From Paramuribaculum sp. (lineage in GTDB: Bacteria; Bacteroidota; Bacteroidia; Bacteroidales; Muribaculaceae): a DNA stretch of 6,688 nt. Position 1 is the first letter of the stretch. The number at the start of each line of letters is the position of its first letter. The stretch covers positions 1-6,688 of the forward strand of contig JAIDXA010000144.1 in the NCBI GenBank assembly GCA_029058705.1. Reading direction: 5' to 3'. The position numbers were made by a program, and so were the translations under genes. The notes under the pieces were generated by a model, which worked only from the letters and a program-made list of their open reading frames with translations, did not search any database and was not told where the DNA came from. Below, one piece after another: positions 1 through 5,920 of the stretch.

Positions 1-7
1 TCGGTCA

Positions 8-23
8 CAATGCAACCGCATTG
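8..23. repeat. Short perfect inverted repeat (6-bp stem, 4-nt loop)
   Basis: CAATGC at 8-13 is followed by AACC and then GCATTG at 18-23, giving a perfect 6-bp stem with a tetraloop. No T-run follows, so it is not a classical intrinsic terminator. It may lie inside the end of an upstream coding region, in which case the symmetry could be chance. Confidence 0.4.
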
Positions 24-51
24 CTCCCTCACTGCGCGAACACATCTGCAC

Positions 52-73
52 AACGCTTGACCGCCCCAGCGTT
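52..73. repeat. Short perfect inverted repeat (6-bp stem, 10-nt loop)
   Basis: AACGCT at 52-57 pairs perfectly with AGCGTT at 68-73 across a 10-base loop. It lies next to the two candidate upstream stop codons (58-60 and 77-79). No T-tract follows, so a role as terminator is weak. An overlapping alternative stem, CCCCA 64-68 with TGGGG 83-87, would compete with it. Confidence 0.35.
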
Positions 74-135
74 AACTAATATTGGGGAACGGGGTCTTGG
101 TTGCGGTAAGGCTGGCCGCCATGTGAAAACGAGCA

Positions 136-163
136 AACATTTCAACAATGTAGTTGGAATGTT
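136..163. repeat. 11-bp inverted repeat overlapping the predicted carA promoter
   Basis: AACATTTCAAC (136-146) and GTTGGAATGTT (153-163) form an 11-bp stem with one G-T pair (142/157) and a 6-base loop, AATGTA. It is the strongest dyad seen in the region upstream of carA. The right arm contains the GTTG proposed as the -33 promoter box, so on DNA it would be well placed as an operator for a dimeric regulator. As RNA, made from a start further upstream, it would be a stable hairpin. The following bases (GGGAAATTTGCG) are not a T-run, so a simple terminator is less likely. No regulator can be named from sequence alone. Confidence 0.6.
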
Positions 164-183
164 GGGAAATTTGCGTAATTTTG
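153..183 (+). promoter_or_regulatory. Predicted Bacteroidota-type promoter for carAB
   Basis: TAATTTTG at 176-183 matches the Bacteroides -7 consensus TAnnTTTG at every fixed position. GTTG at 153-156 matches three of four bases of the -33 consensus TTTG, with a 19-base spacer, inside the usual 19-21 range. Transcription would start near 188-191, giving a leader of about 60 bases before the carA ATG. The elements are seen in sequence; promoter activity is inferred. It is the only full match noticed upstream of carA. Confidence 0.5.
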
Positions 184-186
184 CAA

Positions 187-213
187 GGTTTTCACGAGTA
201 ATCATGCGAAACC
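187..213 (+). other. Possible small hairpin at the 5' end of the carA leader
   Basis: GGTTTT (187-192) can pair with GAAACC (208-213) as five Watson-Crick pairs plus one T-G pair. After a one-base bulge (207), CA 193-194 pairs with TG 205-206. If transcription starts near 188-191 as predicted, this would sit at or next to the transcript's 5' end, where stems can stabilise mRNA. The stem is short and the loop large, so this is only a candidate. Confidence 0.25.
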
Positions 214-226
214 GCTGGATCAGAAT

Positions 227-239
227 TTGAACATTCAAC
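227..239 (+). promoter_or_regulatory. Operator-like palindrome and third copy of the upstream repeat arm
   Basis: TTGAA (227-231), two bases, then TTCAA (234-238) is a perfect short palindrome ending about 11 bases before the carA ATG. The overlapping AACATTCAAC (230-239) equals the left arm of the 136-163 dyad (AACATTTCAAC) minus one T. It could therefore pair with GTTGGAATGTT (153-163) with one bulged G. It may be a regulator half-site, or part of an alternative RNA fold close to the translation start. No Shine-Dalgarno sequence is present here. Confidence 0.3.
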
Positions 240-249
240 TATTAGTCGC

Positions 250-1320
250 ATGCATAAACACTTGACTGCTGTGCTTGAACTTCAGGATGGCACACGCTTT
301 GAAGGCAAGTCTTTCGGTTACGAAGGCTCTTCAGCCGGCGAGGTCGTTTTCAATACGGCCATGACTGGTTATCCCGAAAGTCTTACCGATCCCTCCTACG
401 AAGGGCAGATTCTTGTTACAACTTATCCCTTGCTTGGTAATTACGGTGTCCCGCCCCAGCGCGAAAAGGACGATGTCAGCGAGTTCTATGAAAGCTCGCG
501 CATACATTGTCGTGCGATAGTCGCGCAGGATTATTCCTGGGATCACTCCCACTGGCAGGCCGAACGCTCGCTTGCCGAATGGCTCCGTCAGGAAAAGGTG
601 CCCGGTATTTATGGCATTGACACCCGTGCGCTGACCAAGCATCTCCGTGAACATGGTTCGATGCTTGGTCGCGTTGTTGTAGAGGGAAGCCCCGTTCCTG
701 AATTCTACGACCCTAATCATGAAAATCTGGTGGCAAAGGTCAGCACCAGAGAAGTGGAGGTTCATGGAAACGGCGACAAGACTATCGTTTTGGTCGACTG
801 CGGCGTGAAGCATAATATAATAAGATGTCTCACACGCAGAGGAGTGAAGGTCGTGCTTGTTCCGTGGAACTACGACTTTTCAACCATCCCCTACGACGGT
901 CTGTTTATCTCCAACGGCCCCGGCAATCCGGATATGGTCGATGTCACAGTGTCCAATCTGAAAAAAGCACTTGCGCTTGACAAGCCCATCTGCGGAATCT
1001 GCATGGGGAACCAATTGCTCGCCCGTGCTGCCGGCGCAACGACTTACAAGCTCAAGTATGGTCATCGCAGCCATAACCAACCCGTGCGCCGTATAGGGAC
1101 CGACAGCTGTTTCGTGACATCGCAGAACCACGGATTTGCTGTTGACACAAACACCCTTCCGCCCGATTGGGAACCGCTGTTCATCAATATGAACGACGGA
1201 ACCAACGAAGGAATACGCCACAAGAGCAAACCATTCTTCTCCGCCCAGTTCCATCCCGAGGCAAGCAGCGGGCCGAAAGACACAGAGTTCCTTTTCGATG
1301 AATTTATCTCCATGCTTTAA
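250..1320 (+). CDS. carA: Carbamoyl phosphate synthetase small (glutaminase) subunit
   Basis: CarA hydrolyses glutamine and passes the ammonia to CarB for carbamoyl phosphate synthesis, the first step towards pyrimidines and a step in arginine synthesis; it is cytoplasmic. At 356 residues it is slightly shorter than E. coli CarA (382). The N-terminal CPSase_sm domain covers about residues 5-150, with VVFNTAMTGYPESLTDPSY typical of the family. The class I glutamine amidotransferase domain follows (about 175-356): nucleophile Cys251 in GICMGNQ, and the His335/Glu337 pair in FHPEAS. The position after GICMG is Asn254, where E. coli has His272; human CPS1 also has Asn there. The ATG at 250 matches the usual family N-terminus, and no other in-frame ATG lies between it and the upstream stop at 199. 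No Shine-Dalgarno sequence precedes it, as is common in Bacteroidota. carB starts 13 bases after the stop. Identification is secure. Confidence 0.97.
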   Translation: MHKHLTAVLELQDGTRFEGKSFGYEGSSAGEVVFNTAMTGYPESLTDPSYEGQILVTTYPLLGNYGVPPQREKDDVSEFYESSRIHCRAIVAQDYSWDHSHWQAERSLAEWLRQEKVPGIYGIDTRALTKHLREHGSMLGRVVVEGSPVPEFYDPNHENLVAKVSTREVEVHGNGDKTIVLVDCGVKHNIIRCLTRRGVKVVLVPWNYDFSTIPYDGLFISNGPGNPDMVDVTVSNLKKALALDKPICGICMGNQLLARAAGATTYKLKYGHRSHNQPVRRIGTDSCFVTSQNHGFAVDTNTLPPDWEPLFINMNDGTNEGIRHKSKPFFSAQFHPEASSGPKDTEFLFDEFISML

Positions 1321-1333
1321 TCACGTTTCGACA

Positions 1334-4300
1334 ATGACGAATGACACTTCAATAAAGAAAGTGCTGCTGCTCGGCAGCGGCGCGCTCAAAATCGGTGAAG
1401 CCGGCGAATTCGACTATAGCGGTTCGCAGGCTCTCAAGGCAATGAAGGAAGAGGGGATTGTGACCGTCCTGATCAACCCCAACATAGCGACCGTACAGAC
1501 CTCGGAGGGCATCGCCGACAAAATCTATTTCCTTCCCGTCACTCCCGGTTTTGTCGAACGAGTGATCGAACGCGAGCGTCCTGACGGTATCCTTCTGGCG
1601 TTCGGCGGACAGACTGCGCTCAACTGTGGAGTGGAACTCTACCGCAGCGGAGTCCTTGAACGCTATGGCGTGAGAGTGCTCGGCACACCCGTACAGGCCA
1701 TAATGGACACGGAGGATCGTGAGCTGTTTGTCGAAAAGCTCGACCAGATTGATGTCAAAACGATAAAAAGCACTGCCGTCGAATCGGTCGACGACGCACG
1801 CGAAGCAGCCGCCCGGCTCGGATATCCGGTGATTGTCAGGGCGGCATATGCGCTCGGAGGTCTCGGCAGCGGTTTCTGCGACAACGAAACCGAGCTGACC
1901 GCGCTTGTCGAAAAAGCCCTGTCGTTTTCTCCGCAGGTATTGGTGGAGAAGTCGCTCAAAGGATGGAAAGAGGTTGAATATGAGGTCGTACGCGACCGCT
2001 TCGACAACTGTATAACAGTCTGCAATATGGAAAACTTCGATCCGCTCGGAATCCACACCGGCGAATCGATAGTCGTTGCTCCTTCCCAGACTCTTTCAAA
2101 CGAAGACTACCACTATCTGCGCAAACTTGCAATCCGGATAGTGCGTCACATCGGAATTGTCGGCGAATGTAACGTGCAGTATGCTTTTGACCCTGACTCC
2201 ATGGATTATAGAGTCATCGAAGTCAATGCGCGACTGAGCCGTTCGTCGGCTCTCGCCTCGAAAGCCACCGGCTATCCGCTTGCTTTCGTGGCGGCTAAAC
2301 TGGGGCTTGGCTATGGGCTGTTTGATCTGAAAAACGCCGTTACAAAAGAAACATCGGCCTTCTTCGAGCCCGCTCTTGATTATGTTGTCTGCAAGATCCC
2401 GCGTTGGGATCTCGGCAAGTTCCATGGTGTACGGCGTGAAATCGGATCGTCTATGAAATCGGTCGGAGAAGTCATGTCTGTCGGACGCACCTTTGAGGAA
2501 GCGATTCAGAAAGGACTCCGTATGATAGGGCAGGGCATGCATGGATTTGTGGCCAACAATGAGTTGAAGATCGACAATATCGAGGAGGCTTTGGCCAATC
2601 CGACAGACAAACGGATTTTCGTCATAGCAAAAGCGATGCTCGAAGGAATGGGCGTAGAGCGCATCCACGAACTGACAAGAATCGACAGATGGTTTCTCCA
2701 CCGTTTGCGTGGTATCGTTGAGACATACCATGACCTTGAAGCATGCGGAGGCATTGGCGCAATCTGTCCGGACCTGCTCCGCCTGGCGAAACAACAGGGA
2801 TTTTCCGACTATCAGATCGCTAAGTCATGTGGCGAAGGACGCGACGCGCTTGGTGTGCGTGCCCGTCGCAAGCAACTTGGCATTCTCCCGGTTGTCAAAC
2901 AGATAGATACGCTTGCCGCCGAATATCCGGCAATGACAAATTATCTGTACATGACTTATAACGGTTCGGAAAACGACATCGTTTATGAGCAGGACAAACG
3001 CTCGGTCGTGGTTCTTGGTTCGGGTGCATACCGCATCGGAAGTTCAGTCGAGTTCGACTGGTGTTCCGTCAATGCACTGCTGACGGTCAAGCGGCAGGGA
3101 TGGCGCTCGGTTATGATCAACTACAACCCTGAAACCGTGTCGACTGATTATGACATGTGCGACCGCCTCTATTTCGACGAACTCACCTATGAGCGAGTCA
3201 TGGACATCCTTGACCTCGAGCAGCCTCACGGGGTCATCCTTTCTGTTGGTGGGCAGATACCCAACAATCTGGCCACCAAACTCGACGATGCGCGGGTCAA
3301 CATTCTCGGAACTTCTGCAAAAAGCATTGACAATGCCGAAGACCGCAACAAATTCTCCGCAATGCTCGACCGTCTCGGCATAGATCAGCCCCGATGGCGG
3401 GAACTGACAAGCTTTGCCGACATCGACCGTTTCATCGAGGAAGTGGGATTTCCCGTTCTGGTGCGCCCGAGCTATGTCCTTTCCGGCGCTGCCATGAACG
3501 TATGTTCAAACACCGACGAACTGCAGCGTTTTCTGCAGCTCGCGGCAAACGTTTCGAAAGAGCATCCCGTAGTCGTTTCGGAATTCATACAGGATGCCAA
3601 GGAGATCGAGATGGATGCTGTCGCCGACAATGGTGAGATTGTTGTCTATGCCATATCCGAACACATAGAATTTGCTGGAGTCCATTCCGGCGATGCTACA
3701 ATCCAGTTCCCGCCCCAGAAGCTCTATGTCGAGACAATGCGCCGGATAAAGAAAGTCAGCTCGCTGATTGCAAAGGCTCTCGACATCTCCGGTCCGTTCA
3801 ACATCCAGTTCCTTGCAAAGAACAACGACATAAAGGTGATTGAATGTAATCTGCGTGCATCGCGTTCGTTCCCGTTCGTGTCGAAAGTGTTGAAAATAAA
3901 TTTCATTGATCTTGCAACGCGCATAATGCTCGGCGAAAAAGTCGAGCGCCCGTCAAAAAGCCTTTTCGACCTGGATTATGTCGGAATCAAAGCATCTCAG
4001 TTCAGTTTTTCACGTCTGCAGGGGGCTGACCCGGTTCTGGGTGTCGACATGTCATCGACAGGCGAAGTCGGTTGTATTGGCGTCGACACCTCGGAAGCCA
4101 TTCTGAAAGCGATGCTCTCGGTTGGTATGCGGGTACCCTCGAAAGAGAAAGGCGTGCTGCTTTCCACAGGCTCGGCCAAACAGAAGGCTTCGATGCTTGA
4201 GGCCGCACACACTCTCGACAAGTGCGGCTACCGGATATATGCCACCGGCGGTACTCATCGTTTTCTGCGTGATAACGGCATCCCCTCGGTTCGGGTGTAC

Positions 4301-4549
4301 TGGCCGTCCGAGTCCGACTGCGCTCCGCAGGCCATGCAGCTGCTCCACGATAAGGAGATAGATCTGGTTGTGAATGTGCCGAAAGACCTGACTCCGACCG
4401 AGCTCGGAAACGGACACAAGATCCGTCGGGCGGCGATTGACCTGAATATTCCACTGCTGACAAATGCACGTCTGGCATCCGCATTCATCCGCGCGTTTGC
4501 CGAGAAAGATGTCGACACAATCGACATTCAGGCCTGGGACGAATATTGA
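1334..4549 (+). CDS. carB: Carbamoyl phosphate synthetase large subunit
   Basis: CarB makes carbamoyl phosphate from bicarbonate, ammonia supplied by CarA, and two ATP. The 1071 residues match the full family length (E. coli 1073). Domains in order: carboxyphosphate ATP-grasp half (about 1-400), with Arg129, Arg169, His241 and the metal/ATP residues Glu296, Asn298 and Arg300; oligomerisation domain (about 400-550); carbamate-phosphorylating half, starting with VVVLGSGAYRIGSS near 557 and carrying Glu837, Asn839 and Arg841; and a C-terminal MGS-like allosteric domain (about 935-1071). The start chosen is ATG 1334, giving MTNDTSIKKVLLLGSGALKIG. An in-frame ATG at 1298 would add 12 unconserved residues and overlap carA. 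The sequence is strikingly like eukaryotic CPS1/CAD, for example PRWDLGKFHG, VKQIDTLAAEYP and RASRSFPFVSK. The allosteric site keeps Thr971 and Thr974 but has Trp990 where E. coli has Lys993, so UMP/IMP control as in E. coli is doubtful. No frameshift or missing catalytic motif is seen. Confidence 0.97.
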   Translation: MTNDTSIKKVLLLGSGALKIGEAGEFDYSGSQALKAMKEEGIVTVLINPNIATVQTSEGIADKIYFLPVTPGFVERVIERERPDGILLAFGGQTALNCGVELYRSGVLERYGVRVLGTPVQAIMDTEDRELFVEKLDQIDVKTIKSTAVESVDDAREAAARLGYPVIVRAAYALGGLGSGFCDNETELTALVEKALSFSPQVLVEKSLKGWKEVEYEVVRDRFDNCITVCNMENFDPLGIHTGESIVVAPSQTLSNEDYHYLRKLAIRIVRHIGIVGECNVQYAFDPDSMDYRVIEVNARLSRSSALASKATGYPLAFVAAKLGLGYGLFDLKNAVTKETSAFFEPALDYVVCKIPRWDLGKFHGVRREIGSSMKSVGEVMSVGRTFEEAIQKGLRMIGQGMHGFVANNELKIDNIEEALANPTDKRIFVIAKAMLEGMGVERIHELTRIDRWFLHRLRGIVETYHDLEACGGIGAICPDLLRLAKQQGFSDYQIAKSCGEGRDALGVRARRKQLGILPVVKQIDTLAAEYPAMTNYLYMTYNGSENDIVYEQDKRSVVVLGSGAYRIGSSVEFDWCSVNALLTVKRQGWRSVMINYNPETVSTDYDMCDRLYFDELTYERVMDILDLEQPHGVILSVGGQIPNNLATKLDDARVNILGTSAKSIDNAEDRNKFSAMLDRLGIDQPRWRELTSFADIDRFIEEVGFPVLVRPSYVLSGAAMNVCSNTDELQRFLQLAANVSKEHPVVVSEFIQDAKEIEMDAVADNGEIVVYAISEHIEFAGVHSGDATIQFPPQKLYVETMRRIKKVSSLIAKALDISGPFNIQFLAKNNDIKVIECNLRASRSFPFVSKVLKINFIDLATRIMLGEKVERPSKSLFDLDYVGIKASQFSFSRLQGADPVLGVDMSSTGEVGCIGVDTSEAILKAMLSVGMRVPSKEKGVLLSTGSAKQKASMLEAAHTLDKCGYRIYATGGTHRFLRDNGIPSVRVYWPSESDCAPQAMQLLHDKEIDLVVNVPKDLTPTELGNGHKIRRAAIDLNIPLLTNARLASAFIRAFAEKDVDTIDIQAWDEY

Positions 4550-4571
4550 TAATTTATTTAAACTCTGGTGA

Positions 4572-5429
4572 ATGACTCTCCGACAGCTGTGTAACGACGC
4601 ATCCACTCGTCTTGCCGGCCATTTTGGCTTGGGCGAGGCGAAGTGGATGGTTCGCATTATGATGGAAAACCTCAAAGGATATTCGCTTGCCGATCTTGCG
4701 ATAAAAGCCGATTGTGAGGTGTCCGGCTGGCTCATCGGTAAGGTTGACGATGTTGTCGGCCGTCTGCTTGAAGACGAACCGATCCAATATATCTTTTCCG
4801 AGGCTCGCTTCTATGGATTGCGGATTAAAGTGACTCCTGCGACTCTCATACCGCGTCCTGAAACAGAGGAACTCGTCGGTATGATCATAAATGACTGGGC
4901 GACGGAATCCGACCTGCGCGTTCTTGACGCATGCACCGGCTCCGGATGCATTGCGCTGGCGCTTGCCCGGAATCTTCCGTTCAGCAAAGTCGAAGCGTTT
5001 GATTTCAGCAGCGACGCGCTTGAAGTGGCAGAGGAAAACAACAGGACATTGCGCACGGCTGTCGACTTCTGCCGTAAGGATGCATTGCACCTTGAGCAAC
5101 CTTCCGAACCGCTCTATGACATAATAGTGAGCAATCCTCCCTACATAGCCTTGCGCGAAAAGGAGTCGATGGAGCCTAATGTGCTGCTTCATGAGCCGGC
5201 TTTGGCTCTGTTTGTGCCCGACAGCGACCCTCTGGTGTTCTATCATGCGATCGCAGGCTATGCTATGGCGGCTCTCAAGCCGGGTGGACGGATTTATTTC
5301 GAACTCAATCCCATATACGCCGACTCACTGCGCCGCGACATGCAGCATGCCGGATGGGACGATGTGACAGTCAGTCTTGATATTGAACGTAAAAAACGGT
5401 TCATGTCAGCAACCAAGCCCGACCGATGA
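4572..5429 (+). CDS. prmC: Peptide chain release factor N5-glutamine methyltransferase
   Basis: PrmC (formerly HemK) transfers a methyl group from S-adenosylmethionine to the glutamine of the GGQ motif in release factors RF1 and RF2, improving translation termination. The 285 residues fit the family length (about 280). A helical N-terminal release-factor-binding domain covers about 1-75. The linker motif LIPRPETEELV has Pro94-Thr98. SAM-binding motif I is DACTGSGCIALALA, starting at Asp119. The catalytic NPPY motif is Asn188-Tyr191, in IIVSNPPYIA, which separates glutamine-N5 methyltransferases from most other class I methyltransferases. ATG 4572 gives the expected N-terminus and lies 22 bases after carB, across a short AT-rich gap with no terminator hairpin and no Shine-Dalgarno sequence. 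Its stop overlaps the recX start in an ATGA arrangement, which suggests translational coupling. A ribosomal-protein methyltransferase (PrmB) is the main alternative, but the family-wide fit favours PrmC. Confidence 0.93.
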   Translation: MTLRQLCNDASTRLAGHFGLGEAKWMVRIMMENLKGYSLADLAIKADCEVSGWLIGKVDDVVGRLLEDEPIQYIFSEARFYGLRIKVTPATLIPRPETEELVGMIINDWATESDLRVLDACTGSGCIALALARNLPFSKVEAFDFSSDALEVAEENNRTLRTAVDFCRKDALHLEQPSEPLYDIIVSNPPYIALREKESMEPNVLLHEPALALFVPDSDPLVFYHAIAGYAMAALKPGGRIYFELNPIYADSLRRDMQHAGWDDVTVSLDIERKKRFMSATKPDR

Positions 5430-5920
5430 AGAAGAAACAGCTTTCATCAGCACAGATTGTGGCGCGTCTGGAAGATCTTTGCGTGCGTTCCGAACAGTCG
5501 GTTTTCGACCTGCGGCAGAAAATATCGCGTTGGGGTCTGACAGATCCGATGGAGACAGACCGTATCATTGACGGGCTGATTGACCGCAGATTTGTTGACG
5601 ACAGCCGGTTTGCCCGAGCATATGTCCGCGACAAATACCGTTTCGACCGGTGGGGACGCATGAAGATCATTCGGGGCTTGATCGCCAGAAGAATCCCCCG
5701 GCCGACGATCGACGAAGCGCTTGAGGAGATCGACAACCGCGAATACGCGCTTAACTGCTATCGCTTGCTTTGCAGCCGGCGGCGTCAGATTCCGGATTCC
5801 GTCGAACCTCACGACGCACGGCAGCGCCTGATGAGGTTTGCTGCGGCGCGGGGCTATGAGCTGTCCCTTATTGTCAGACTGATTGAAAAGAAACGGCTGT
5901 GGGGAAATTCAACGGATTGA
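5426..5920 (+). CDS. recX: RecX family regulatory protein
   Basis: RecX proteins bind RecA and modulate its filaments and strand-exchange activity during DNA repair. The protein is 164 residues, within the family's usual 150-190, and all helical in character, made of three-helix repeats. Recognisable segments are the first repeat (about 10-50, ending in DRIIDGLIDRRF), the family hallmark FVDDSRFARAYV at 56-67, and KYRFDRWGRMKIIRGLIARR at about 70-89, followed by TIDEALEEID. The ATG overlaps the prmC stop (ATGA, 5426-5429), so this start is well supported by context and probably depends on coupled translation. No recA is in the window, unlike the recA-recX pairs of many Proteobacteria. The C-terminus overlaps the comF reading frame. 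The call rests on motif pattern and neighbours; RecX sequences diverge strongly, so confidence is a little below that of the enzymes. Confidence 0.88.
   Translation: MKKKQLSSAQIVARLEDLCVRSEQSVFDLRQKISRWGLTDPMETDRIIDGLIDRRFVDDSRFARAYVRDKYRFDRWGRMKIIRGLIARRIPRPTIDEALEEIDNREYALNCYRLLCSRRRQIPDSVEPHDARQRLMRFAAARGYELSLIVRLIEKKRLWGNSTD

Larger units (their letters stand above)
1..249. other. Upstream intergenic region of carA, rich in inverted repeats
   Basis: No convincing complete gene is seen here. Two + strand frames are open from the left edge and stop early: one ends with TGA at 58-60, the other with TAA at 77-79 (its last residues read LREHICTTLDRPSVN). Either could be the C-terminus of an upstream gene, but I recognise neither. 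Short open frames covering most of the region on both strands (21-230 on +, 29-238 on -) look like chance frames, with no recognisable motif. The region holds at least four short inverted repeats and a good match to a Bacteroidota promoter, so its main role is probably carA regulation. Confidence 0.5.

Noticed and set aside
57..85. E. coli sigma-70 style promoter (TTGACC with TATTGG)
   Set aside because: The -10 match is poor, and Bacteroidota use a different consensus; the 153-183 elements fit much better.
81..125. Riboswitch of the ykkC/PRPP or guanidine type, suggested by GGGGAACGGGG
   Set aside because: The rest of the conserved ykkC core is missing, and no matching paired elements flank the ACGG.
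21..230. Open frame of 69 codons upstream of carA on the + strand, and a similar one on the - strand (29-238)
   Set aside because: Neither has a recognisable motif. They overlap each other, the predicted promoter and the inverted repeats, and they look like chance frames.
1298..1333. Extended carB start at ATG 1298
   Set aside because: It would add 12 residues (MNLSPCFNHVST) that do not match the family and would overlap the carA end. ATG 1334 gives the standard N-terminus just before the first nucleotide-binding motif.
2096..2794. Long minus-strand open frames inside carB (for example 2096-2794 and 1349-2056)
   Set aside because: They are shadows of carB codon bias. The + strand protein is complete and conserved throughout, and the minus-strand translations show no family motif.
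4550..4571. Internal promoter between carB and prmC
   Set aside because: The AT-rich gap contains no TAnnTTTG match better than six of eight positions and no paired -33 element that I could find.
4052..4735. Minus-strand open frames across the carB end, prmC and comF (4052-4735, 4554-5246, 5854-6552)
   Set aside because: They lie opposite well-conserved genes and contain no recognisable domain; long antisense frames are expected at this GC content.
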